A DNA stretch of 64,000 nt from an uncultured Eubacteriales bacterium (GTDB lineage: Bacteria; Bacillota; Clostridia; Oscillospirales; QAMX01). Of the stretch, positions 37,810-45,789 are shown one piece after another (position 1 is the first letter of the stretch; every line of letters begins with the position of its first letter). The notes beneath the pieces were generated by a model. The model was not told the DNA's origin. It saw only the letters and a program-made list of their open reading frames with translations, and made no database searches. The stretch is from positions 186,001-250,000 of the forward strand of contig CAKTEH010000001.1 of NCBI GenBank assembly GCA_934546935.1, written 5' to 3'. The translations under genes and the position numbers were made by a program.

Positions 37810-38855
37810 GTGCGCACCGCCAGTTCAATTACAAACCGGACGATCTGTGGGAAGGAAAACCCAGCCGCTTTCAGCATCGCGGGGAAGCGGCTGTGCGCAG
37901 TGAAGCCGGGGATCGTGTTGACCTCGTTAAACAGAATCTGCCCGTCCGGTGTCAGGAACATGTCCACACGGGCGAAACCGCGGCATCCCAGTGCACGGTA
38001 AACCGTTTCGGCAGTTTCTTTAATACGTTCGGCTGTTTTGGCGTCAATGCGGGCAGGAACATGGATTTTAGAACTTTTGAGCGTGTATTTTTCCGAAAAA
38101 TCAAAAAAACCCTGAGAAAGCTCAATTTCGTCAACTTCCCCAATATACAGCTGCTCGTTTCCCATCACCGCACAACCGACTTCAAATCCCGCAACCGCCT
38201 GTTCTAAGATCAGTACATCGTCATATTGCCGGGCAAGTACTGCGGCGCTGTCGAGCTGGGTGCGTTGTGTAACCCGTGTAATGCCAAAGGAGGAGCCGGC
38301 TTTTAAAGGCTTGACAAACAGCGGATATCCAAGCTTGTGTGCCTGTGCATGCAAAAATTCAGCGCTCGCGCCAGCCGGGACGATGCTGCCGGCAGGGGAA
38401 GGAATGCCTGCCTGTGCGGCAAGACGGTGGGCGCGGTCTTTATCCATACATAATGCTGAAGCCAGTGTCCCGCAGCCGACCAGCGGGATCCCCGCCAGCT
38501 CGCACAACCCCTGTACGCTTCCATCCTCACCGTTTTGCCCATGAAGTACGGGAAAGACCGCATCAATATAAATGCGCTGGATTTCCTGTCCCTGGAAGCA
38601 GAGCAGTGCCCGTTCCCCCCGGTTTACGGAAAGCATGGCAGGAACACAGTCTCCCGATTCCCGCCATGTATCGGTGCCGATAGCGGAAAATGCACCGCGG
38701 TAAAAGTACCACTGCCCGTCCGGCGTTATGCCGACAGGGACAGGCGTAAAGCGTTGCGGATCCATCGCCTCCAATACGGCCTGGGCCGAGCGGAGGGAAA
38801 CCGGGTATTCCGGAGATGCACCGCCAAAGAGGACAACAATTTTTAAATTCGCCAT
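37806..38855 (-). CDS. vanG: D-alanine-D-serine ligase, VanG/VanC-like
   Basis: 349-residue ATP-grasp ligase (MANLKIVVLFGGASPEYPVSL). HGQNGEDGSVQG at 105-116, VKPLKAGSSFG at 171-181 and FNEVNTIPGFT near 299-309 are conserved. The omega-loop region at 231-260 reads EKYTLKSSKIHVPARI, like VanG/VanC/VanE D-Ser ligases, and lacks the D-lactate-type sequence of VanA/VanB. EY instead of EH in the N-terminal motif also favours the D-Ser group. The start has GGGAG upstream. The exact van letter is a judgement from memory of family sequences. Confidence 0.88.
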   Translation of the reverse strand: MANLKIVVLFGGASPEYPVSLRSAQAVLEAMDPQRFTPVPVGITPDGQWYFYRGAFSAIGTDTWRESGDCVPAMLSVNRGERALLCFQGQEIQRIYIDAVFPVLHGQNGEDGSVQGLCELAGIPLVGCGTLASALCMDKDRAHRLAAQAGIPSPAGSIVPAGASAEFLHAQAHKLGYPLFVKPLKAGSSFGITRVTQRTQLDSAAVLARQYDDVLILEQAVAGFEVGCAVMGNEQLYIGEVDEIELSQGFFDFSEKYTLKSSKIHVPARIDAKTAERIKETAETVYRALGCRGFARVDMFLTPDGQILFNEVNTIPGFTAHSRFPAMLKAAGFSFPQIVRFVIELAVRT

Positions 38856-38895
38856 AAAACAAGAACTCCCGATTTTTAAAGTATGACCGGACACG

Positions 38896-38936
38896 GAAAA
38901 ACCCCGCCCGGCTATATCAGCATAGCATGGGCGGGG
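38896..38936 (-). terminator. Intrinsic terminator between vanS and the ligase gene
   Basis: GC-rich eight-base perfect outer stem (38902-38909 with 38929-38936), extended by further pairs, followed on the minus strand by GGGGTTTTT. It would separate vanRS transcription from the resistance genes, so the ligase-vanXY-vanT unit likely starts from its own VanR-controlled promoter in the ~40 bases before the ligase. Confidence 0.75.
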
Positions 38937-38988
38937 ACGGTATGTTTGCGTTCTTTCTTGTAAAAAACCTGTTTTTTCCTGCGTAAAA

Positions 38989-40074
38989 TCATACGAATTT
39001 CTTACGGAGAAGCGGGAACCGGACTGTGAAGGCAATGGTATCGTCCTCGCTTTCCGCGTAGATACTGCCGCCGTGGAGCTCAAGGATCTGCCGTGCGATG
39101 GCAAGCCCAAGCCCTGCGCCGCCTGTGCGGGTCGAGCGGGAAGCGTCCAGGCGGTAAAACTGCTCGAAAATGCGTGAAAGCTTTTCTTTTGGGATCGTGT
39201 TTCCATGATTGACAAAGCGGATCACGGCAAAATCCTTTCCAAGGGTCTGCTCGGTTTTCCCGGAAATGGAAATGCAGCAGCCTGGGAAGCTGTAACTGAC
39301 AGCATTGCGCAGAAGATTGTCAAACACGCGTTCGAGTTTGTCCGCGTCGCATTCCGCCTCCAGCACAGGCGGAAGGTCAATCCGGCAGGACAGCTCCTTT
39401 TCCGCAAGCATGGGTTGGAATTCAAAGCATAACTGCTCTAAAAGACGGGTCAGGTTGATTTTGCTGTATTCAAGCACAATATGGGAAAGGTTGAATCGGG
39501 TAATTTCGAAGAACTCGTCGATCAGATCATTCAGACGCTCCGCGTTCTTCAGCGTGACGTCGAGATAACGGGCCTGCTGGGCTGCCGGGATTTCCGGTTC
39601 GTCGCGCAGCAGGGTCAGATATCCGGTAATGGACGCAATCGGCGTTTTCAAATCGTGTGCCAGGTAAACGACAAGATCATTTTTTCGCTGCTCAGCTTCC
39701 CGGGCCGCTGCTTCGTTGGCCCGGATGCGCGTATCCGCCTGCTGAAGCATGAACTGGGTTTCCTGTATAAGGGAGGGAAGGCGAAGCTCGGCGGGCTGGG
39801 ATGATCCGATTTGTGCGCATGCGTCTGAAACTGCTGCCAGCGCGCAGATCAGCTGCCACCATAAAGCGATAACAATAACAAGCACGCCGGCAGCAAAGCA
39901 GATCAGGACCAAAAGGATGATATAATCGCCCATCCAACGCAGCGCCGCGTTGTTGCGCAGGGTAGGGAATGCTGAGCAGATAAAAAAGCAGATGACTGCG
40001 CTGACGATCAAAAACCCAAGCCAACATAATGCAGAAATAAAAAACCGGACAAGAACGCGACGGAGGAGCCGCAT
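38989..40074 (-). CDS. vanS: VanS-type sensor histidine kinase
   Basis: 361-residue membrane histidine kinase. Two N-terminal membrane segments flank a short outside loop. The dimerisation box VVYLAHDLKTPIASITGYL holds the phospho-His (about 140), then the N box DNLLRNAVSYS and a G box GGAGLGLAIARQILELHGG. It senses glycopeptides or wall stress and phosphorylates VanR in the family. The start is uncertain: ATG at 40074 with GCGGGA, or a TTG at 40095 overlapping vanR by eight bases. Confidence 0.87.
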   Translation of the reverse strand: MRLLRRVLVRFFISALCWLGFLIVSAVICFFICSAFPTLRNNAALRWMGDYIILLVLICFAAGVLVIVIALWWQLICALAAVSDACAQIGSSQPAELRLPSLIQETQFMLQQADTRIRANEAAAREAEQRKNDLVVYLAHDLKTPIASITGYLTLLRDEPEIPAAQQARYLDVTLKNAERLNDLIDEFFEITRFNLSHIVLEYSKINLTRLLEQLCFEFQPMLAEKELSCRIDLPPVLEAECDADKLERVFDNLLRNAVSYSFPGCCISISGKTEQTLGKDFAVIRFVNHGNTIPKEKLSRIFEQFYRLDASRSTRTGGAGLGLAIARQILELHGGSIYAESEDDTIAFTVRFPLLRKKFV

Positions 40075-40087
40075 ACGGAATTCCCGC

Positions 40088-40801
40088 TTATTCAACTTTA
40101 TAGCCTACCCCCCAAACCGTTTTTATAAATCTCGGCCTGCGCGGCGGCTCATGCAGCTTTTCGCGGAGCCGGCCGATATGCGCCATGACGGTATTGTTAT
40201 TGTCTAAGAATTTTTCTCCCCAAACGGCTTCGAAAAGCGCTTCGGAAGAGACGACCTTTCCCTGATGCAGGCAAAGGTACCACAAGATGGAAAACTCAAT
40301 CGGCGTCAGGGGAATACTTTCTCCAAACAGGACGCAGGTATGCATATCCCGGTTGATGGTCAGGCCCCGGATATCCAGCTCGTCCGGCTCTTGCGCTGTG
40401 GCCGGGGGGACGGGACATTGTGTGTGTTTGTTATAGCGTATATAGCGGCGCAGCTGGGTGCGTACGCGCGCAACCACCTCGAGTGGATTAAAAGGCTTGG
40501 TAATATAATCATCTGCGCCAATGGTCAGCCCCGCGATTTTATCGCCGTCCCCGACCCGGGCGGTGAGCATGATTACCGGGTAAAAATGCTGCTCGCGGAT
40601 TTTTGCGCACAGTGCAAAACCATCGATATCCGGCAGCATTACGTCCAGAATGGCCAGATCCAGCGGCGTATTCTGGATACAGCGCAGGGCCTCGGCGCCG
40701 GTATAAAATTTGTAAACACAAAAACCGTCGTTTTTCAGGTAAACCTCCAAAAGGTCGGCAATATCCTGTTCATCGTCGACGATCAATATCTTTTCATTCA
40801 T
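40088..40801 (-). CDS. vanR: VanR-type response regulator
   Basis: 237-residue OmpR-family regulator: receiver domain (MNEKILIVDDEQDIADLLEVYL) with phospho-acceptor Asp53 in LAILDVMLPD and Lys in the final YITKPFNPLEVVARV, then a winged-helix output domain ending WGVGYKVE. It activates the van genes when phosphorylated. AAAGGA precedes the chosen ATG. First gene of the cluster and coupled to vanS. Confidence 0.9.
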   Translation of the reverse strand: MNEKILIVDDEQDIADLLEVYLKNDGFCVYKFYTGAEALRCIQNTPLDLAILDVMLPDIDGFALCAKIREQHFYPVIMLTARVGDGDKIAGLTIGADDYITKPFNPLEVVARVRTQLRRYIRYNKHTQCPVPPATAQEPDELDIRGLTINRDMHTCVLFGESIPLTPIEFSILWYLCLHQGKVVSSEALFEAVWGEKFLDNNNTVMAHIGRLREKLHEPPRRPRFIKTVWGVGYKVE

Positions 40802-40883
40802 CCGGGTATCCTTTACTGTCAATTATTGGGTACGGCATATCAGGAGGCTGCGGCAGGGCGGGCGGCACACGATATGCGTTTTT

Positions 40884-40912
40884 ATTATAGCATAAGCCAG
40901 GCAAAAAGGAAA
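40884..40912 (-). promoter_or_regulatory. Probable promoter of vanRS
   Basis: Minus-strand TTTCCT (40912-40907) and consensus TATAAT (40889-40884), 17-base spacer. The weak -35 suggests low or regulated expression. Confidence 0.55.
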
Positions 40913-40951
40913 CGGCTGCAAGCCGGCCTTTTCAGCAGAATACTTCGCCGC

Positions 40952-41359
40952 TTAAGCTTGTTTCCACTCTTTTTCCATAATATAATTTGCAAGCAGAACG
41001 CTATACCGTTCCACCTGCTGCTGTCGGAGGAGGCGATAACCTCTTTTTTCAAAAAAGCTTCGCTGTAATGGAAACATGGCTGAAAATCCGGCCCTGCATG
41101 GCCTGCTCAAGCCGGCTGCAGATGGCGGTGGCAGCGCGCTTTTCCTCTGATAATCCCGATGGACATATAGACGGCGTAACCATTTGCGTCAATGTCCCCC
41201 GAAGCCGGCAATTCTGCTTTTCAAGGTCAATCCGTCCGGCGTCCCACGCACCCAATTGTGCCTGCGTATAATCTTTGCATTGACTGTGTAGACGGTATCA
41301 TCATAGAACAACTGCGCCATTTTCGCACAGAAAGACGGCTGATAGACCCGGATGGTCAT
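40952..41359 (-). pseudogene. Decayed GNAT acetyltransferase
   Basis: Begins well (ATG at 41359, AGGAGGG upstream, MTIRVYQPSFCAKMAQLFY) and ends as a GNAT (FFEKRGYRLLRQQQVERYSVLLANYIMEKEW). Frames must be changed at least three times: near 41281 after VNAK, in the central GDIDANGY region, and in the T run near 41055 after SITAKLF. The acetyl-CoA loop is lost. The gene is certainly dead unless the sequence is wrong at several places. It sits just upstream of vanR. Confidence 0.8.
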
Positions 41360-41590
41360 ATTGCCCTCCTGCTGCTTTTGTAATTTTCTATTCTCATGTT
41401 ATCACAGGCTGGCCTTTCCTGCAACAAGAGGCGTGGAAGATTGCCCAAGCCGCCGGAGCGGGGAAGGCCGGCTGGCATAGGAGGGGCCCGCCAAGGCCGC
41501 TTTTGCAGCCGGGCGCTTTCCTGTGCGGAAAACCTGTACTGCTTTTCCTCTGCGCCGGGTATAATAAGGCAGAAAAGAAAGGAGGAGGCC

Positions 41591-42439
41591 ATGCGTCGGA
41601 AGGAATTTGCCAGGGATCTTATATGGGAGCTTGCCGGAAGCACGCTTATTGCCGCCGCTATGTACAATTTTGCACTGCATGCCGCATTCCCTATGACCGG
41701 TTTTACAGGGATTTCCATGATTTTATACCGGCTTTTTGGCCTGCCGATCGGACTGACGACTATTGTTATGAATATTCCGCTTGCTTTCATATGTTACAGG
41801 CTGATTGGACGGACATTTTTGTTGAAGTCTTTGCGCTGCATGTTGATTTCCAGCCTGATGATTGATTACCTGGCGCCGCTTTTTCCTGTTTACAACGGAG
41901 AACGGATGTTGGCTGCGCTGGCGACAGGCGTGCTTGGAGGGACCGGATATGCGTTGATTTATATGCGCCAGTCCTCTACAGGGGGATCTGATTTTGTTAT
42001 TATGGCTGTACGCGCCGTTTATCCGCATCTGAAGCTGAGCGTTCTTGCCTTTGCCAATGAAATCGTGGTTATCCTGGCAGGAGGGATTATCTTCCGGGAT
42101 ATGGATGGGATTTTATATGGGCTGATTATCAACTTCCTGTTTGCCGCGATGATAGACAGGGTGATGTGCGGCGCCAATGCAGGAAAAGTCGGACTTGTTG
42201 TGACGCGCAAGGCCCCTGAGGTCTGTGCAGAAATTGACCGGCAAACCGGGCGGGGTTCGACAATTTTGTATGGCGAGGGCGCTTACAGCAGGCAGGAGAA
42301 GGCAGTCGTTTTGGTGGCGTGCAGCAGCCGCGAGATGTACCGGATCGAGAAAGCGGTTAAAAAGGAGGATCCGGAAAGCTTTATGATCGTTATGAATTCC
42401 AGCGAGGTGCATGGCGAAGGGTTTCGCGTTGTGCGCTGA
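41591..42439 (+). CDS. YitT family membrane protein (DUF161 and DUF2179)
   Basis: 282 residues: five or so membrane segments (the YitT/DUF161 part, with TGVLGGTGYALIYMRQSSTGGSDF and a conserved GGII motif) followed by a soluble C-terminal DUF2179 domain (VGLVVTRKAPEVCAEI...GRGSTILYGEGAYS). The ATG has GGAGGAGG directly upstream. Members are probably transporters of unknown substrate. The longer frame upstream is not supported. Confidence 0.9.
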   Translation: MRRKEFARDLIWELAGSTLIAAAMYNFALHAAFPMTGFTGISMILYRLFGLPIGLTTIVMNIPLAFICYRLIGRTFLLKSLRCMLISSLMIDYLAPLFPVYNGERMLAALATGVLGGTGYALIYMRQSSTGGSDFVIMAVRAVYPHLKLSVLAFANEIVVILAGGIIFRDMDGILYGLIINFLFAAMIDRVMCGANAGKVGLVVTRKAPEVCAEIDRQTGRGSTILYGEGAYSRQEKAVVLVACSSREMYRIEKAVKKEDPESFMIVMNSSEVHGEGFRVVR

Positions 42440-42446
42440 AACGCGA

Positions 42447-42480
42447 AACAGCCGGGGCGCTGCATGGCGCTCCGGCTGTT
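42447..42480. terminator. Hairpin between convergent genes
   Basis: Fourteen-base stem with one mismatch and a short loop; T run weak, so termination is likely but not certain. Confidence 0.55.
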
Positions 42481-42491
42481 AAAAAATGGGT

Positions 42492-43073
42492 TTATAGCTG
42501 CCCTCTCCGTCTTTTCCACATTGTCTGCGCGGTTTCACGGAACTGCATGTCATTTTCTTCCTGTATGCCGGACAATTCGTCCAGAAAAGTAACGACCTGT
42601 GCAAGGCTTCCTTCGATGAGGTTATTCCCGGCAGCCCTGTTGGGAAGCTGTGTTTTTGCATCGATATGGAAGGCGTGGATCAGCGTATCGATCGCTATGA
42701 TCTGTTCCTGCGGCGTTTTTAGCGCAAGGTAGCGCCGGTAAAAGTCTGAAAAACAGGCTGCCGCATTGCCCGGTCGGAGATCCTGATGCCGCCAGCTTTG
42801 GTGAAACTCTTTGTACAGCAGCGAAAAGCCACAGGCCGGACAGGAAACGGTGCTGTCATCTCTGGCGGCAGATGTAAAAGCAAGCTTCATCCGGCAGACG
42901 GGACAGTAGAATTCTCCCCGGCTGACCATCAGGATCGCTTCGCAGCGCAGCCATAAGGCGGCTCCTGTTTCCTGAAGCGCATCAATATCCAGCATGCCTG
43001 CCGCAGATGAATCATACAGGCGGCGAAGCAGGCTGGGCTGAAGCTTTGGAGGCCACTTAAGCTTATTCGCCAT
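42492..43073 (-). CDS. Zinc-ribbon protein of unknown function
   Basis: 193-residue soluble protein starting MANKLKWPPKLQPSLLRRLYD. A zinc-ribbon is formed by CPVC and CPAC about 26 residues apart in the middle third; the rest is helical. GAAAGGA precedes the ATG chosen. It lies 17 bases downstream of the GyrI-like gene, so they probably form one operon. I know the family only as clostridial hypothetical proteins. Confidence 0.7.
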   Translation of the reverse strand: MANKLKWPPKLQPSLLRRLYDSSAAGMLDIDALQETGAALWLRCEAILMVSRGEFYCPVCRMKLAFTSAARDDSTVSCPACGFSLLYKEFHQSWRHQDLRPGNAAACFSDFYRRYLALKTPQEQIIAIDTLIHAFHIDAKTQLPNRAAGNNLIEGSLAQVVTFLDELSGIQEENDMQFRETAQTMWKRRRGQL

Positions 43074-43090
43074 GTAAACCGTCTTCCTTT

Positions 43091-43558
43091 CTATGCATTC
43101 TGTATGCTTTTGATGGCTATCGGGAGCAGGATATCCGCGCGGCAGAGATCTTTTTCCGTATCCCAAAGAATATAGCGCTCAATTGCCGGGGCACATTTGC
43201 AGTATTTGCTTTGTGGAAGGAACTCGGTGTTGATGTATTTCCAGGTTTCCCCTAACACGTTTTTTGAGATCTTCCCGTATGCCTGGAATTCAAGCCAGGT
43301 GTGCGGCGCATAGGTATAGCTGTCAAGTCCCGGGATATCCTCGCCCTCATATTCCACGGCGCACATGTAGTCATTGCTTCCATTTTCCAAAAAGCCGAAA
43401 CACAGCCCAAGGTCGTAAACCCTGCCGCTGATGGATTCAATCTGCCGCAAATATTGTGGGTTGGATTTAACAATAGCCCAGGTCCCGCCGCCATATGGTG
43501 TGGTACGCCGGATACCGATAACTTTAAACGCCCCTTTTTCTGTGATCTTATACTCCAT
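43091..43558 (-). CDS. GyrI-like/AraC-effector-domain small-molecule-binding protein
   Basis: 155 residues starting MEYKITEKGAFKVIGIRRTTP, the effector-binding (GyrI-like) domain usually found at the C-terminus of AraC/MerR regulators. No helix-turn-helix part is in frame upstream; the start is fixed by AAAGGAG. So it is a stand-alone ligand-binding protein, perhaps a truncated regulator or a drug-binding/buffering protein. Operon with the zinc-ribbon gene. Confidence 0.78.
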   Translation of the reverse strand: MEYKITEKGAFKVIGIRRTTPYGGGTWAIVKSNPQYLRQIESISGRVYDLGLCFGFLENGSNDYMCAVEYEGEDIPGLDSYTYAPHTWLEFQAYGKISKNVLGETWKYINTEFLPQSKYCKCAPAIERYILWDTEKDLCRADILLPIAIKSIQNA

Positions 43559-44010
43559 ACGGCCTGCTCCTTTTATGTTAAGTAGAAATTGATGGCAACA
43601 GTAAACGGCCATCGCAGTATCTTCAGCCCGCATTGCCATAATAGTGGGAGCATGTCAATGGCTTCTGCAAGACGATCTTTGCTATAGCGGGTTGCCAAGC
43701 TGATCCATCCCATCCAAGGACTTACAGGCCTTTCCGTCTGCTTCTCCATATAGACATGGCAGTACCTTGCTGCTCTTCCTCCGCTTTTTTCGCGCCAGGC
43801 GCCGCCATTTTGATAATTGGAAACAGAAATTTTGAAAAATCCTGGCCGGGTGCTGGAACCTTGTATAAAGATATGTTTATTTTAGCACAGAATATTGGCT
43901 TTTTCCATAAAATTAGTTGCAAAATTTTTTATAGCTTGTATAATCTTTATTAGACTAGCCCTGTTTCCATTTATAGTAGAAAAGAGAAAAAGAGAAAGGC
44001 GGAAATAACA
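43559..44010. other. Intergenic region between divergent genes
   Basis: About 450 bases. A 58-codon minus-strand frame at 43573-43749 has no ribosome-binding site or recognised similarity. The remainder is AT-rich and should hold the promoters of the CE15-like esterase and the GyrI-like gene. Confidence 0.45.
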
Positions 44011-45090
44011 ATGAGTGTCTACAAAGATCTTGCCATGCTGCGGCTTCCCGAGGCGGTTTCCGCAGACCCGCAGGAATTTGAAAACCGGCGCAGGGAGATC
44101 CTTGCACTGCTTGCCCAGAAGGAATACGGTGTTTTGCCTGGCCCTGCCGAGCGTGTGGAATACGAGGTGATCCCCGGCGAGCGGATGTTTGGCGGCGGGA
44201 CGGCGGAAGCCTATAAAGTAATCATTACCGTTTACCTCAACGGCGCGAGCCATAGCTTCCCCCTTTACTGCATGATCCCGACAGCAAAGCGGCCCTGCCC
44301 GGCCTTTCTGCTGGTAAACTTCCGGCCCGGCATACCGGACGCCTATCTGCCGGCTGAGGAAATTGCAGATAATGGTTTTGCGGTTTTTTCCCTGTGTTAT
44401 AACGATGTAACAAAAGATAATGATGATTTCAACGACGGCCTTGCCGGTTTGATTTACCAGGGACGGGCGCGCGGGGATTGCGGGCCTGGCAAGATTTCCA
44501 TGTGGGCATGGGCGGCCATGCGTGCGATGGACTACATCCAAAGCCTTGTGTGCATCGATACGCGGAATATCGGTATCGTTGGCCATTCGCGTCTTGGCAA
44601 GACTGCCTTGTGGGCGGCGGCAAATGATCCGCGCTTCTCCTTTATCTTTGCCAATGAGTCCGGCTGCGGCGGCTCGTCGCTTGCGCGTGGTACCGCAGAG
44701 GATGCAGAGCATGTTTCCCAAATCTGCAACGCTTTTTCCTATTGGTTCTGTGAGGCATATCAGGCCTATGCTGGGCATGAGGAAGAAATGCCTTTTGACC
44801 AACATTTCCTGCTGTCTGTGCTGGCGCCGCGCCGGCTGTATGTGGCGCTGGCCCAGGGCGATTACTGGACGGATCCAAAGTCGAGTTATCGCGCCTGCTT
44901 TGCAGCGGCCAAAGCCTATGAGGTCCTCGGCGCTGTGCCGGCCTTTACAGGCCGGGATGCATATCCTGAAACCGGTGATGTCTATCATGACGGGTATATT
45001 GGCTTCCATATGCGGGCGGGAGATCATTTCCTCAGCCGCCGCGACTGGTTGGGCTTTATGGCTTACTTTAAGCGTTACCTGCGCGTTTAA
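44011..45090 (+). CDS. CE15-like glucuronoyl/acetyl-xylan esterase family hydrolase
   Basis: 359-residue alpha/beta hydrolase. The nucleophile motif GHSRLGK (Ser193) and the downstream ANESGCGGSSLARG are like carbohydrate esterase family 15, which cleaves glucuronoyl esters in plant xylan. The C-terminus has the likely His in MRAGDHFLSRRDW. No signal peptide, so it would act in the cytosol on imported fragments. GAAAGG precedes the start. Single gene with its own terminator. Confidence 0.8.
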   Translation: MSVYKDLAMLRLPEAVSADPQEFENRRREILALLAQKEYGVLPGPAERVEYEVIPGERMFGGGTAEAYKVIITVYLNGASHSFPLYCMIPTAKRPCPAFLLVNFRPGIPDAYLPAEEIADNGFAVFSLCYNDVTKDNDDFNDGLAGLIYQGRARGDCGPGKISMWAWAAMRAMDYIQSLVCIDTRNIGIVGHSRLGKTALWAAANDPRFSFIFANESGCGGSSLARGTAEDAEHVSQICNAFSYWFCEAYQAYAGHEEEMPFDQHFLLSVLAPRRLYVALAQGDYWTDPKSSYRACFAAAKAYEVLGAVPAFTGRDAYPETGDVYHDGYIGFHMRAGDHFLSRRDWLGFMAYFKRYLRV

Positions 45091-45104
45091 ACCGCGCTGT
45101 TAAA

Positions 45105-45143
45105 GAAGGCCCGGGATTCCGTTTTTCGGAATCCCGGGCCTTC
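45105..45143. terminator. Terminator after the CE15-like gene
   Basis: Perfect 17-base stem with a five-base T loop between convergent genes. Confidence 0.8.
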
Positions 45144-45159
45144 TCATGTAAAAAATGGT

Positions 45160-45789
45160 TTATTCCATTGCGGAAAGGTATACGGCGACGTCAAGTTTCA
45201 GGTTTTCCCATTCCTCCGGATTGTTTACATAATAAACCGGGCAGGCCTTTCCGCTTACGTCGTAGTGGCGGATTAATGCGTCCGCGTCCAGCCCGCAATT
45301 CTGGCAGAGCCAGGCGCACAGGCGTACCAGCGACTGATAACCTTCCTCAGTAAACCGGCCGTCTTCTTCCGGATGGCAGACCTCGATGGAAAAGCTGTCG
45401 GCATTTGCCTGATTGGAGGCGACGGCCCGTTCTGCAAGCGGCACGCATTGGATGATCTCGCCGTCGAGGCCGACGATGAAGTGTGCGCTGACTTTTGTAT
45501 CGGGATTGTTAAAATAATTGCGGTTCTGCTGGGCTGTTGTGCCGGGATTGCCGACATAGTGGATGACGATATGATGTAGCGCGCTAAGCTTCCTGCCGGG
45601 TCTTGCGTCGCCGCCTGGCGTGATAAGCTGCACATCTATCCAGCTGGGAACTTCCAGCGAGTCGAGGAACTGCAAATCCCTTTCCGGTGCGGCGCATGCA
45701 TGGATCAAATAAAGGCACGCCGTACAGACCAGGGCAGAAAGCAGCAGGATCAGCATAAAGCGGCGTCTGCGCCGCGCAACGGTAATCAT
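45160..45789 (-). CDS. N-acetylmuramoyl-L-alanine amidase, membrane-anchored
   Basis: 209 residues: a Arg-rich start and membrane helix (FMLILLLSALVCTACLYLI) and then an Amidase_2/PGRP fold outside the cell. Zinc ligands are expected in HHIVIHYVGN and in RHYDVSGKACP, matching the family; FSIEVCHPEEDG is the central strand. It would cleave the muramoyl-alanine bond in peptidoglycan. Its ATG overlaps the stop of the LarA-like gene (ATGA), so it is translated with that gene, an unusual pairing. Confidence 0.88.
   Translation of the reverse strand: MITVARRRRRFMLILLLSALVCTACLYLIHACAAPERDLQFLDSLEVPSWIDVQLITPGGDARPGRKLSALHHIVIHYVGNPGTTAQQNRNYFNNPDTKVSAHFIVGLDGEIIQCVPLAERAVASNQANADSFSIEVCHPEEDGRFTEEGYQSLVRLCAWLCQNCGLDADALIRHYDVSGKACPVYYVNNPEEWENLKLDVAVYLSAME

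Noticed and set aside
43573..43749. 58-codon minus-strand frame upstream of the GyrI-like gene
   Set aside because: Considered as a lost helix-turn-helix part, but it shows no such motif and no ribosome-binding site.
43882..45027. 381-codon minus-strand frame opposite the CE15-like gene
   Set aside because: The plus-strand frame has catalytic motifs and a ribosome-binding site; this one has neither.
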